This document shows, in pieces, positions 1 to 12,510 of a stretch of 64,000 nucleotides of DNA. A model generated the notes under the pieces. That model was not told where the DNA came from. It was given only the letters and a program-made list of their open reading frames with translations, and searched no databases. Origin of the DNA: Erythroxylum novogranatense (taxonomy: Eukaryota > Streptophyta > Magnoliopsida > Malpighiales > Erythroxylaceae); assembly GCA_029891385.1 (NCBI GenBank), contig CM057228.1, positions 57,109,783-57,173,782 of the forward strand, in the 5' to 3' direction. A program made the translations under genes and the position numbers. Each line of letters opens with the position of its first letter. Within the stretch, counting starts at the first letter, position 1.

Positions 1-2153
1 TACAGTCACGCAAGTCCCAGCTATAGAATTCGATCTTATTATGCATGCTACGACCCGCTTCAATACCCAGTTCTGTTTCCACGGGGTGAATCAGGATGGT
101 ATCCTCGCATTAAGCGGTTAAATTCACAAACAAATAGCAACAATGATTCTAATCAAACAAGCGGTGCTCCTTTATCCACTTTTACTGAACCAGTTGAATT
201 ATTTGCTCTCGAAAACATAGGTTAGTTTTGTGCTTATTCCTTTGGTTGCCAAATATTGTCTAATTGGTCTAAATTCATTTATCATTTTTTTCTTGCTATT
301 ACTAATTACTTAAGAAGCGAACTCCAAACATGGCGTAGTATCTGCGAGAGAGTATTATCGCTATCGACTTCAAATGAGAAGTTTCGATGAATCCATGCTT
401 ATCCACGACTTTTAAGACTACTACAACAATTCGTTGTTGGTTCTTATATAAAGATTGAAACATCACGGCTTGACTTCCATAGGAAAAAACGAGCGCTAAA
501 TCTAATGAAATTTTGGTGGTGTTTTAGATAGCGTTAATATTGGTCAAACTGAAGCTTCTACAATTGGCGCGAGTTGTCCTCCCACTTCATTTATAAGGCC
601 CAAGGACATGAAACGGCGTTATCTGGATGCAATGGCTCTAGTACAAAAATATGGGAAACCAGATATTTTTCTCACTATGACTTGCAACCTATGTGGAAGG
701 AAATACAAGACAATCTGAAATTCCACGAAAAAGCACAAGATGACGATTTATTGTCCAGAGTGTTCAGGTGAAATTTGAGATTCGAAAATGAGTTGATCAA
801 AAGCAATTTTGGAGATGTTGCGCATTTGTTTACGTAATTGAATTTCAAAAGCGTGGATTCCTCATGCTCACATGCTTCTAATACTTCAACCACAATTTAA
901 GTTGTTGAATCCAGATTCCTATGATCAAATCATATCGGTGAAATACCTAATCGATCACAATTCAGATTATATTCTCTTTCATTAAGCATATGATCCACGG
1001 TCCTTGTGGTTTTATGAACAAACACTACCCTTGCATGAGAAATGGTGTATGCAAAAGTCACTACCCCAAGGATTTTACTCCTTTCACTGTCCATGGCGAA
1101 GATAGTTATCCTTGCTATAGACGTAGAGATGATGGAAGAAAAGTTAAAATTTCCAGACACGAGGTTGATAATAGATGGGTGGTTCCTCATAACCTGTACC
1201 TTCTCATGTTGGTTGACTGCCACATTAATGTTGAAATATGTTCCACTGTGAAGCTTGTTAAATATTTATACAAATATGTGTTTAAGGGCCACGACCTTGT
1301 GAACTTCAGCGTCAACGATCAAGAAACGAGGTCTGATATTGACGAAATAACTAATTTCCAAGAAGGCCGTTGGATTTCACCTCCCGAAGCTTTATGGTGC
1401 ATATATGAATTCCGCCTCGCAGAGATTAATCCATCCATCTATATACTCCAAGTTCACCTTCGAGATCAACAATGTGTTTCCTTCCCAAAAGATGCTAATT
1501 TGTCGTATTTATTGAGGAATACTGACTTCACCAAAATAATGCTCACACAATTTTTTTGGACCAATTCAACAAATCAAAAGGCTGCAGAAATGAAATGTCT
1601 GTATGCGGATTTTCCCCAACATTTTGTTTGGAATCAAAAAACAAGGACGTGGTCAGAAAGAAAGCGGAGAAAAGTCATAGGACAATTAGTTACTGTTGAC
1701 CCTTGAGAAGGAGAAAGGTATTACTTGAGATTATTGCTGGCAAATGTTAGAGGACCAACATCGTTTGACAATTTGTTAACTGTTGATGGTGAAAAGCTGA
1801 ACTGTTTCAGGGATGCTGCACTGCAATTAGGATTGCTAGCATCTGACTCTTACATACGACAAACACTTGACGAAGCTGTCATATTTCAAATGCCAACATC
1901 CCTCAGATTGTTATTTGCTACACTCTTGTTGAATTGCTCACCGGCAAATCCTAGGGAACTCTGGGAAACTTTCGCCGACCACCTCTGCTCTGACTACTTA
2001 TATGCTTATTCTTCTTCTAATACGTATACATGTGATGATATTACAAAAATGGCTCTTCAAGATATCAATAAATCTCTCCAACAAATGGGAAAAAGCTTAG
2101 CTGATTATCATTTCTTGAACATGAATTTCAGTCGATTCATGACGGCGGACTAA
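1..2153 (+). pseudogene. Helitron replication initiator (Rep/HUH) region, decayed
   Basis: This is the N-terminal and Rep part of a RepHel transposase, the enzyme that nicks and joins single-stranded DNA in rolling-circle transposition. Pieces in several frames match the family: a DPLQYPVLFPRGE-type stretch at about 50-95, a KRRYLDAMALVQKYGKPD block with LTMTCNP at about 610-690, the two-histidine HUH motif PHAH at 860-871 (reached through a one-base frameshift), then a clean frame 990-1706 with GPCGFMNKHYPCMRNG, two CxxxY segments and the tyrosine motif KYLYKYVFKGHD at about 1260-1300. A single TGA at 1704-1706 separates this from 1725-2153, which is in the same frame and carries the RGPTSFDNLLTV and MPTSLRLLFATLL blocks. 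A GT-AG intron is likely at about 221-314. Frameshifts and stops mean no active Rep is made. Confidence 0.88.
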
Positions 2154-2169
2154 GGAGGTAGAATGTGAG

Positions 2170-3685
2170 ATGAATATAGAGATTGATGAAGAAGACCTCT
2201 TATTACAATCAAAACTAAACAGCGAACAAAAGCACATATTTGATTTAATAATGAATTTAGTTCTCACTTCAATGACTGCAAGTTATTTTATCGATGGTCC
2301 CGGGGGAACAGGTAAAACTTTCTTATATCGAGCTCTTCTTGCAACTTTACGATCGCAAGGACATATTGCAATCGCAGTGGCGACATCAGGCGTTGCTGCG
2401 TCAATTCTTCCTGGCGGTAGGATAACTCACTCAAGATTTAAAATCCCGCTCGATTTATCAAAGCAAAAAGTTTGTCAGCTGAGCAAACAGAGCAGTGTTG
2501 CAAAATTGATATTTGAATCTAGCCTTATTTTATGGGACGAGGCTTCCATGGCAAAAGGAGAAGCCATCGAAGCATTTCACAGCTTACTTCAAGATATCAT
2601 GAACTCTGATCAGCCTTTCGGCGGTAAAATTGTTGTATTTGGTGGCGACTTTCGCCAAACATTGCCAGTTATTCACCAAGCAACGAAACAACAACTCATT
2701 GATTCAAGTCTTGTAAATTCACATCTCTGGCGCCACATCTCTAAATTCTGTTTAACGAAAAATATGAGAGCTATCTCAAATCCAAATTTTTGTGATTTCT
2801 TATTGCGGGTTGGAGAAGGCTCTGAACCAATGCATGAACAAGATCAAATATGTTTACCAAATGAACTCATTATTCCTTACGACAACAAGGATCAATCATT
2901 AATAGGTCACTTCTTTTTCATTAAACAACATACTACCCTTTTTTTCCATTACGATTATATTTTCCTAATATACAATTATCCTCACTAGGTTATTGGAAAA
3001 CGTCTTCCCTGAGCTGAGCTTATATTCATCCGACCCATATCAGATGATAAACAGATGCGTGCTATGTCCAACAAATAGTTGTGTTGATGAAATTAATGAC
3101 ATCATGATTCAGAAATTAACAGGAGATTTGCATTCATATGTGAGTTTTGACAAGACGGTTGATCGCAGACATCAAGCTGATTACCAAGATTTTCTCAATT
3201 CTTTGAATCCTAAAGGCCTACCTCCTCATAAGCTTTTACTGAAAGAAGGCTCTCCAATTATGCTTCTGAGAAATTTAAATCCAACGGAAGGATTATGCAA
3301 TGGAACAAGGTTGATATGTAGACAACTAAAAGATCATACAATTTCAGCTGAAATTGTGTTTGGATCTCACAAAGGAAAAATCATTTTTATACCTAAGATT
3401 TCCTTGCAATCTCCGGCGAACGAAAAAAATGGAATTCCTTTCATCAGAACACAATTTCCAATTACCTTTGTGTTTCTAATAACTATAAACAAATCTCAAG
3501 GTCAAACACTTGATCATGTTGGAATTTATCTCCGTCAACTGTTTTTCTCACACAGGCGATTATATGTAGCTCTGTCGGCGCGAACTCTGAATCAGTTAAA
3601 GTTCTTATTATTCCTGGAACTTTTCAATCTTCAGATTTCGGAAAAAAGACAAGGAATATTGTTTTCCGTGAAATATTCTAATTAG
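2170..3685 (+). pseudogene. Helitron Pif1-like DNA helicase domain, broken
   Basis: C-terminal half of RepHel, a superfamily 1B 5'-to-3' helicase that unwinds the element during transposition. Visible motifs in order: Walker A GPGGTGKT (about 2296-2319), the TSGVAASILPGG motif, Walker B LILWDEASM (about 2525-2551), FGGDFRQTLPVI (about 2638-2673), LLRNLNPTEGLCNGTRLI (about 3261-3315), TINKSQGQTLDHVG (about 3483-3524) and YVALSAR near 3564-3585. The frame changes between 2153 and 2170, and the helicase is split at 2904-2988 by a short AT-rich piece bounded by GT and AG that may be an intron, although the flanking frames do not join cleanly. The stop is at 3683-3685. All signature motifs survive, so the decay is fairly recent. 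Confidence 0.9.
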
Positions 3686-3754
3686 TCAAATTATAACACA
3701 TCAAATTTCGTCTCAAGTATATTATTTGTTTGTTTTCTCAGTTCACATTATTAT

Positions 3755-6146
3755 TTGTCTTGGCTTCACCATCCAACATTTTCTTTCAGCATGGATAATC
3801 GTTTATTGATAAACAAAATTTTCCCTGGAGCGCAATCATGGTCTTGTCAAGTGATGGTCCAAGAAAAACAACAGGTGGTTGCTTCGGTGAATTCACCGAC
3901 TAGAAGACAAAAGTTTGTCTTCTGCGATTCTGAGGTATATCGATTACACTTTCTTCCTTTTAGATTTTTTTCAACTTACCTATCCATAATTCCTTCATAA
4001 TTAACAGGGGTCATAAGTTGAGGGTATCATATTCAACAATGATATCCAAAGAATTGGGGACATCTTACAGCCGTGTCAGCAATATATCATTTCTAATGCA
4101 ATTGTCAAATCAATTCCCCCTCAGTATCAAACTAAAAATTTGAAGATATAGTGGATTCTCACCAGCCGCACGGTCATCGAACCTGTGACACAACACGATG
4201 CAGTCATCCCTCTGATTTTCAACTTCACACCTTTCCAAAGTCTTATGGACTATGTCGACGACAAGCAGAAATCTGTTGGTCAGATGCTTAATACATTTGT
4301 TCATACAATGTTACAATAACTTTTCCCTTAGTGATTACATTAATCTTTAACACAGGATAGATATTTTGGCCGTCGTCGTTAAAGTGTTGGAAAAAAAAGA
4401 TGTCATGAGAGACGGAAAAGCTTCGACTGTCCAAAAATTTGTTATCATGAATAAAGAGTAATTCTCACTCTGTATCTTTGTGTCTATTTTGTGTCAGAGA
4501 TAAACAAATTTATCATCTTCTCGTAATCTGTGGTTTTTTGTAGGCAACAAACAGTCATACTATCGCTTTGGAATTGTTTTGTTGAGAACGAGGGCGTAAA
4601 ATTATGGACTCACTTCACTCTCATCCGATTATTGTTTGCACAAACCGAAAGTTAATTTCTTTAACGGTATTATTTCCTTCCTCATAATAACACATCTTAC
4701 TCTGTCCCTTTTCATTCTATCTAAGAAAATGTTTGTTAAATGTTAGCTGTTGCATTGTCAACGTGGTTTGACTCAGCCATCCTCATTGACCCACCCATGC
4801 AAGAAGTTGCGGATCTCAAAAATTGGTAATCCATTATGTTACCTACAACGTTATTAACATTTTGTTACAAATTATATATGAATTTACAAATGTCTTTATT
4901 TTGTCACGTATATAATTACTATGTTACAGGGCACAACGAAATAACAGCGACATCAAAAACGTCGTCAGTGGAAAATCTTACTTTACATATAATCCTCGTA
5001 TATCTTCTGGTTCTCATCAGAATATCACCAAGATCATGTCTCTAGATTCTACGCCCAAGGTAATCGCATTTACATATTCCGCTCACATATTGAATTTGAA
5101 ACTTCTTCCTCTGAACATTCTTACCGACTTTTCCTTAGATATCATGGATTGAAGCCAAAATATCTTTTCAGCACATTTTGCCAAAATTCTGGTATATGGC
5201 ATGCAACAAATGCTTCCGTTCTACAGCTGCTGCATCTGGAGTTCTCTTCACTTGCAATTCTTGAGAGAAAGCAGACTGCAGAGCCAAGGTTTGTGCTTCT
5301 ATTTGCAATCTTCCATTTCTTGCTTATTCTTTCCGTGTCCAATCCATAATTTTGCATAACTTTTAACTTCCATGTCACCGCACTACTTTTTTGCCTACCC
5401 TTCTCCTTTTTGACTATTGTGACTTTATTGAACAGATGCCGATATGACATGGATTTGACCGACGAAACTGGAACTATAATGGCTTCGATTTTCGCCGACC
5501 TCGCTGAAAAACTATTAAACTTTACCGCCGTTGAAGCTATGAAGTATTACAATGAGGTTATATTTTCCCTTCCTTCTTTCATTTACATTTCCAGTTTAAT
5601 CACGCAAGTATCTTCGCTCTACTTATTCCATCGACAATGGACAAATTTTTTTTCCCGTTATAAGAACATCGATCTCCCCTTGGAGAAACTATACGCACAA
5701 TTGAAAAGCGATAACTTTCTTCTGCACGTGAAGCTAGCAAACACTCGGTTTCGGGGGTGTAACGATTTCGTTGTTTTCTTGCCGAAAATTGATGATCATG
5801 AAATACAACAGACTTCACTTTCACCGCTCTCAGGTGCTTCTTATTCTTACTTCATCTTGATTTTATCTATAACATCATCTGTAATTATTTCTGTATTTGG
5901 CATTTAGTTTAAATTCATCTCCACTTATATTGCTTGCTTAATATATGTTGGTTTCGATATTTTAGATAAAATTCTGATTCTTCTTCGTCACCTAAACAAT
6001 GTCTCGAAAAAAGATTCTCCGATGCTGAATACCACTCGCCATCACAAATGGATAAGCCGATGAGCAGCAGCGAATGTACGCCACAATCAGAGGCCCAATC
6101 TACTGCAGATACTCGTCGTAATAGAAAAAAACCCAGATTCTCATAA
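3755..6146 (+). pseudogene. Helitron RPA-like single-strand DNA-binding protein, multi-exon, damaged
   Basis: Plant Helitrons often carry a gene like the large subunit of replication protein A. Exon-like blocks here: about 3791-3935 (start MDNRLLINKIFPGAQSWSC, first OB fold), 4009-4310 (FNNDIQRIGDIL and YYISNAIVKSIPPQYQ, second OB fold), 4357-4459 and 4545-4670 (SLWNCF type), 4770-4827, 5140-5288, 5437-5554, 5630-5834 and about 5965-6146. The block at 5188-5290 is the RPA C-terminal zinc ribbon: CNKC, then a CNS followed by a frame break where the last cysteine is expected. The next exon has YDMDLTDETGTIMASIFAD, typical of the Rep_fac-A_C family. Introns with GT-AG ends separate most blocks (for example 5289-5436). 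The last exon ends in RRNRKKPRFS and a TAA at 6144-6146, a basic nuclear-localisation-like tail. It lies directly downstream of the helicase, as expected. Confidence 0.82.
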
Positions 6147-6604
6147 CTTTCGACTTGTATTTAGAACTTTAAATGCATTCGCTTCTTGATTCTTTCTTCT
6201 TGAATCTTCAAAGAAACAATTATTGATTGACGTCTGTACCTAACTCAAAGCTGAATCTTACATGTGCTTAAATGCGCTTTATCAACTTCATTTATGTTGT
6301 TAACCGTCTGTGTTGTTAAATTCGTCTATATTGTGAACTCCTACCGTGTTGTCACCTTCATACGTGTTGTGAACTTAAATACGTGTTGTTAACCGTCATC
6401 TTATCGGCTTCATCATGTTCTCAACTTAAATGCATGTTTGCATCTCTTCCCATACTTAAATCGCTTTTACGACTTCCGTCATTTCTCAACTTCGCTGCTT
6501 TTTCTTGACTTCGCCCATCTTCGCCCAGCTTATTAGATCTTACGGATCAGAACTCCCATAGTTCCAATCTTTTTCAATCCATTGGTTTCGGAATATCCTC
6601 AACG
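6147..6604. repeat. Repeat-rich spacer with a degenerate GTGTTGT minisatellite
   Basis: No gene is visible. From about 6290 to 6420 a degenerate unit of roughly 25 bp built on GTGTTGTTAACC or GTGTTGTGAACT is repeated about five times. Similar 'cttcgtctgc' type short repeats, which pervade the cargo, follow near 6480-6530. Confidence 0.5.
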
Positions 6605-7093
6605 TTATCGTCGCCGGTTCGATGATGGAGTTTGTATTATATCATCTAATTTCTTTGAAGCTGTTTCCACTCCCATGTCATCTTCGTTATGCGGTTGCGA
6701 ACTATCATCATCAAGATGAGTAGCCTACAAGCATTCTGACGAGTAATCTTGTGAAAAGTCTTCAACACCTTGACGAAAAAGCGACAAACAACCAAGGTGT
6801 TCTTCATCGTAATATAAACTAACAAATTTAAACCAGCTTAACTTGATGTCATTTATAACCCGCATTAAATTTCGAGCATCGATTCCATAATCCTTCTTCA
6901 AGTATACGAATTGACTAATCCTTCTTGGAAACTATTCATGCACATTTAAACTGTTTTTAACTTTTCTCAAGGTAAATCGTTTCTCTTTCACTTTATCATC
7001 TGCGATCGCCTCATTTAACACTAATCGCAACTCTTCAACTTTAATTTTCCTTAACCGACTACATATCTTCCCGCCGGACACCTCACGATACCT
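6605..7093 (-). pseudogene. Unrecognised coding remnant, about 160 codons
   Basis: Reading the minus strand from 7093 to 6605 gives one frame with only two internal stops (at 6934-6932 and 6727-6725). Stretches that look truly coding are KIKVEELRLVLNEAIADD, RRISQFVYLKKDYGIDARNL, SWFKFVSLYYDEEHLGCL and FRQGVEDFSQDY, followed by an acidic tail. Parts recur elsewhere in the cargo: an RRISQLVY-type match on the minus strand at about 22690-22760, and an FRQGVEEFPLDYL-type match on the plus strand at about 21030-21070. I do not recognise the family. It is on the same strand as, and downstream of, the first plant-transposon-protein copy, so it could be a further exon of that gene or a separate captured gene. 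Confidence 0.45.
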
Positions 7094-7496
7094 CTATATC
7101 TAAACTTATTCTTCTTTTAAAAATGTTTTGGTAAATACTAACTTCTTTTCACAAAGGCTGTGGTGAATCAAAGTTAATCAAACCTTTTAAATTTTGTTTA
7201 AAACTAAGTGAACATAAGAACTGTGAGCTTGAGAAGATGATGGAGGAAGCTGCGGTCGAACAAGCTTGAAGATGATTGACTTGAAGAGATGAAAGCTTAG
7301 GATTTTCTCAAAACCCTTTTCATTCGATTTCAAAACCCACCATCATCCACCTCTTTTAGTCTTCAAATAGGTTTTTTCCTTACGCATATGGCCACATGTC
7401 ACACACCAACACCATCTTCATTTTGTCTTTTAGTCATTTAATAATTTTAAATGCAACTTTTGACAAAGCCTATAAAACTTCTTCTCCATCGACGTA

Positions 7497-7502
<6 letters not shown>

Positions 7503-7576
<74 letters not shown>
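7503..7576. repeat. (AT)37 microsatellite
   Basis: Seventy-four bases of uninterrupted AT dinucleotides. It lies in the spacer between the unrecognised remnant and the first plant-transposon-protein copy. The rest of 7094-7720 is AT-rich with no gene. Confidence 0.97.
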
Positions 7577-7582
<6 letters not shown>

Positions 7583-7739
7583 CATAACAAATTATACAAG
7601 AAAAAAAGAAAATAGAATAAGAAAACGCCAACTTCATATTTTCTTCATCTTCATCTGCCTTTCTGTCTCAGTTTGATCTTCCTCCCCTTTGACATAATGG
7701 TTTCATTTAATTCTCCCATATTCTTCTCCATTTTCTTCT

Positions 7740-8799
7740 TCTCCCCCTATTTGTTATAATAAAAAATAATTAATGGTCATGACTCTGCATAAATTCGACA
7801 AAACATCTTACGCATATCTATCATCCTAAATGCATCGCGTCTGTCATCATCTTCTCCATTCGATTCATTGTTTCCTTCCGTTCTTTTACTTTTGACTTAA
7901 ACTTTGTACTTCATTATGCAAGTCACAAGGCAAAGAAGGTTGATCATTATCTCTTTGGGAGTTCTAGAAAGCGAATCAGTAGCATCATATGCGTCTGCAG
8001 ATCGGATGTAGTCCTCTGCTTTCCTTTTGGACCCACCTTCTGTTATCTTCCGTAAACCCTCGCGCTGAATCCTAGCTGTGTTCTCAGAATCTCTGTTTCT
8101 ACTGTTCAGATCCTTCAAGCCCATTCTGTTTATAGTACCTAAATTGATAGCACTTTTTACAGGGACTCTTAGGTCTTTTCCACTTCCAAGACGAATTCCC
8201 GATTCTCTGAAAACTCTTGTCAACAGCATGTCGTACGGATAACTTGTTGTATCTTTCATTCTTTTCACCATATAATGAAAGATCAAAAATGGTAAATTTA
8301 CTGGTTGGTGGTTCAGCAGGTATAATAGGCACTGCTCATCCAAGGTAGTTACCAAGTGTGTTGAACCCGCTCTTGGTACGATGCAGTTGAGCAGAATCGC
8401 ATGAAGAATCCTAGCTTTTGGGACCAGACTTGAGGTCTTCCTTTCCCATATGTCATTCACTCCATAAAGCTGTTTAGTAACATCTTCTTCCTTTAAACCG
8501 ACCGTGATCATCCATTTCGCCTTGCTACAAAGCTTCTCTCCAATGAATGAACATCCAGTAACCTTCTCAATCAAGTCCATTGTCATAATAATGCTAAGTC
8601 CGTCTACCGTTGAGAAAATAGTCTTTTCTACCATCTGTGCATACTTCCAAAAATCAAATACCTGATTTGGATATACATCCTCTCGAACTTCGAAGAAATT
8701 TCTCCAACCGCCTCGAATAATCTCTGGTTCGATATCCATTCCATCTCTTCGCAGAGATTCGAAGTCCACATGCTTTCCATACATCATAGCTCCGTCCAT
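7740..8799 (-). CDS. Plant transposon-protein domain gene, copy 1 (truncated tail)
   Basis: A 300-codon open frame starts at ATG 8799 and ends at 7897. The N-terminus has the block MYGKHVDFESLRRDGMD, then GGWRNFFEVRE and VFDFWK. The central block KARILHAILLNCIVPRAG, then LDEQCLLYLLNHQPVNLPFL and MLLTRVFRESGI, looks like the 'putative plant transposon protein' domain (Transposase_32 type, from memory of the family). It is shared with copies 2 and 3 and, more distantly, with the 3' ORF of the copia element at 36219-37514. The long basic tail of the other copies is replaced by a short divergent end; at 7740-7890 a remnant of the 3' end common to all copies (CCCCCTATTTGTTATAATAA) is still visible. 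Function is unknown. It is antisense to the Helitron genes. Confidence 0.6.
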
Positions 8800-10090
8800 T
8801 GCTTCTGATTTTAATCTAATTCAGATAATCTGTTCTTCAATGGTTATGTCCTTGGAAAGGATTTTGAGAGAGGGAAAGATAACACCTCTAAAGGTTGATG
8901 CTACTCGAGCGGTTTCGATTTGAAGTTATACAAGGGCCTTGTCGGTAGTGTTTCTAGAGTCGTTGGGATTCTCAAGATCTGAAATTTTCCTCCAATCTGA
9001 ACATATTAAATATATAAAAATTCATAACTAAAGGCCAATATTCTTTGGACAATTAATTCATATTCGTGAGCGTTAAGCGGACAAAATGTGACAAGTAGGC
9101 GAAAGAAGGAAAAGCAGACGGAGGATCAAAATCGGGCGAAAGCAAAAGTAAAAAAAGAACTTCACTAAATAGCTGCTTGTTTCAAGGTTCAAGCAAGATT
9201 GAAGAAGCGATTGAACACTAAGGTTATTAATAAGACTCGAAGTCAACATATTATTTATGCTTTCGCATTCTCAATACATTTTTCTACTTCGTCTACATTT
9301 TTGTACTTCGTGCATTTTTCTTCATTTATTATTCATTAAAATCATATATGTCAACTCATTTTGGCTTTACATACTTTTCAATAGGATCTGCCTGCATAGT
9401 TTTTCTGTCACGTAGATTGAGTTTTCAATTAATAGGTGCGATCTTCTAGCCGCTATAATAATGTCAAAGAGTTTCCGTCTAAAAATAATAATCATGTCAA
9501 ACATCGCCAATAGCGTATTGAAGTGAACCGTAACACAAAATGATGTTTCAATTCATCGTCATAGACTTACGGACACGGTCAAAATAATTTATTTGTATAA
9601 CGTATTCGTAAGTAAGCAAATATGAGGATCGCAAACAGTTGAACTATTCGACTTTACTCTTTTATTAGGCGACTATATATCTTCCCTCTTAGACACCTGC
9701 CGATAACTCTATATCTAAACTTTGAAAATCCATTTCATACAACTAAAAAAACCTTAATTTATGATAGCGCTGAATGTAAAATCTTTAAAAAAGCGGTTAA
9801 TGAGTTGAGTTCGTAACTAACTCGACTTCCTCTGTTCACACATACGTGTTCGACTTCGCCTCGTCGACTTCCACGTGTTGAAATCGTGCGTGTTGGACTT
9901 CCTCTGTCTTGACTTTGTCTTTGTTCGATTTCGTCATCTAACTTCCTTTTATTTATTTTGTTTGTGATACATCAAAATATTTTTAAGTTGAGTCATTTGG
10001 ACTTAACAATCTCCTTTAACAAATCATGTAAAGTTAATTTGTTATAATTTGATGATCACGAATTATATACAAGGGAAAAATACAATCTTA
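8800..10090. repeat. Spacer with dispersed Helitron-family repeats
   Basis: No gene is supported. At 9180-9610 the sequence matches the end of each 1.22-kb array unit and its right flank (about 63260-63560): AGTCAACATATTATTTATGC, then ATTGAGTTTTCAATTAATAG and CTATAATAATGTCAAA. At 9665-9720 there is a weak match to the region just upstream of the unrecognised remnant at 7093. Both suggest a unit including this spacer was duplicated within the element family. Confidence 0.55.
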
Positions 10091-10289
10091 TGAAAACAAA
10101 AAACTTATCTACAAAACTTCTTTCTTTGACTTTTCCTTTCTCAAATCGCTACATTTACAATCGCTTTTCTCAACATCCTTTTCTCGTGCTCTCTTCTCCC
10201 TTTGTTCATTCTCTTCTCCTCCTATTTGTTATAATAAAAATCATTAAGGACGACGACTCTTTAGTAGTTTTGTCATCATCATCTTGAGA

Positions 10290-12510
10290 TAATTCATCGT
10301 CTCCTTCATCTCATTGAATTCCCCGTAATCTCTTTGAGTTCATCTTGAGTCCTTTGGTAAGGGCGATTGATCTTCATCTGTTGAGGGAGCGATGAAGCAT
10401 AATTGTAGTAGTATAAGCATCGAGAGGTCGGAGTGTACTCCTCATTAAGCACAATAGGCGGTGGGCGAATCAACGTATCGACTTGGAAGATTCAAGTCAA
10501 ATGGGAGCAGCGACATCGAGAATTGTCTTCCTTGCGGGGGTAATGCTTGTGCTTGAATATCGATGTATGAGATAGGGGTCTAATACATGAAGCTGTGTCA
10601 ATGAGGGATTGGTGAATGTCCTCTCATTATTCTTCCCCACTGGGCGGTCTTCTTGCTTATCGGTATAGCTACATTTCGCATCGTCTTTATTTTGTGTAAA
10701 GCGCATGCCTCATTAATTTCTTGACTTCTTACGCTATTTGATCCGAGGACGGATCATCACTATCTTCTTCAGAAATAGCCGACTTCCCTTATTCAAATTC
10801 AATGGATATCGTGGCTGTATGTCTGGTACAACCTTTATTACAGTCTGTTCTGTGACTGGATAAATAGTGCACGGTCGAGAACACATTTGAGTAGGGTATG
10901 GCCTTGTACCAGCGTACCTTAAAGTATCATAGAAGTTCCTTTCGTCTTCATTCAAAATGTGCCATGACTCACTATTTATCAAAATAGGCCGCAAGATAGC
11001 CTTTATTTGTCTTCTGGGTTGGCTGAAGATAGCGATTGAAGTACTCCTTCTTGTCACGTTCTCAACCATCGACTTCAAGCTTATCCTTTCTTAAATATTC
11101 AGAATAGTCATGAACGATCAAACTAGATTCAACAGATACTTCCACTGGTGTCCTCACTAAAGTTGAATCTGCTGTAACTTCAGGTTGATCATTAACAAGA
11201 GTACTCTGAACCAGATTAAGCTCCACTGGTTGGTTAACAGGGATATCCTGAACTCTGCTTTGCTCATTTGCTTTTTTTCTTTGAGCAGCATCATAGATTT
11301 CTTTCTTCCGACTAACTTCCCTAGCAGTCTTCTGCACTGCCTCTGTTAGTCTTGAAGTTTTGTCGGCTTCACCTTTTTCTCTTCTCGCTTCCGCCTTTCT
11401 CTTCTTCTTGGTCTCCTTGGTTTTTATGCCTCTATCCTCTTCTAGAATAGAGACTAAGGATGTTGTTTGTCTAGGTGCACCACATGGAGAAGATTCTGCT
11501 TCACTCTGTTCTCTGACATTCTTTTGTTCTTGTTGCCTCAGACTCCGAATCCTCCGTGATCTCTTTCCCTTCTTTGTAGCTTCACTTAGAAGATTTTCTC
11601 CTTGTCTTTTTAGCGCACCTTGTTCTGTCCTCCGGGATTGGCTTTCTTCGATTTGAAGATTCGCCTGTTTTATCAACGGTCTTCCTGACACTTTCCTTAT
11701 TTCATCCGGAGCCGATCTCATACTCACTTCAACTTCACAACTTGAAGTTCGAGTCTTCTTGCTTGGAAGTTCCCCCTCAGTCCTTGTTCTTGTTGAAGAG
11801 TCCGCTTCTTCTTTCATCACTGTGTTCAGACCCATACGTCGTATGGTGTGTGCATCAATCTTACTCTTCACAACCATAGTCCTTCTATATCCTTTGTGTA
11901 GAGCGATACCGGATTCCTTAAAAATCCTTGTCAGAAGCATCCCATAAGGATAACTATTTGAATCCTTCATCCCCTTAATCATGTAATGAAAGATTAAGAA
12001 GGGTAAGTCTATGGGATTACCATTCAACAAGTAGAACAAACATTGTTCGTCCAGAGTGGTCACCAAATGTCTTGAACCTGCTCTGGGTAGAATGCAATTA
12101 AACAAAATTGCATAAAGAACCCTAGCCTTCGGAACCAAACTCGAGGTCTTCCTCTTCCATGGGTCATTGGCTCCATATAATTGTCTTGTCACATCTTCCT
12201 CTCGCATACCGACTTCAGACATCCATCCCACCTTGGTAGAGAGGGTGTGACCAACTGACGGACAATCGGTCACCTTCTTTATCAACTCCTTAGTCACAAC
12301 AACGGATATACCATCTACTGAAGATACTACAGTTTTGTCTACTAGCTGAGCATTCTTCCAAAAGTGGAAAACCTCATTTGTGTATACTGGTTCTCGTACC
12401 TGAAAGAAGTTCCTCCAACCAGCTCTTACAATCTCTGCTTCCACATCCATACCATCATTCCTCAATGACTCGAAATCCACATGTCTTCCGAATATCATGG
12501 CTAGCTCCAT
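10290..12510 (-). pseudogene. Plant transposon-protein domain gene, copy 2 (longest)
   Basis: The frame 12510-11062 encodes 482 residues. Residues 1-210 carry the same domain as copy 1 (GRHVDFESLRNDGMD, GWRNFFQVRE, KARVLYAILFNCILPRAG, LDEQCLFYLLNGNPIDLPFL, MLLTRIFKESGI). Residues 230-400 are highly basic with bipartite nuclear-signal-like KKGKRSRRIR and KETKKKRKAEARREK, and are predicted helical. The frame then jumps at 11062-11078 to 11078-10734 (RPILINSESWHILNEDE, PCTIYPVTEQT, IQPRYPLNLNKG) and on to 10706-10497 (SITPARKTIL), with a coiled-coil-like end near 10290-10400. The same modules in the same order occur in copy 3, so this was one protein of roughly 700 residues, now broken after residue 482 or spread over exons. 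Role unknown. Confidence 0.6.
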
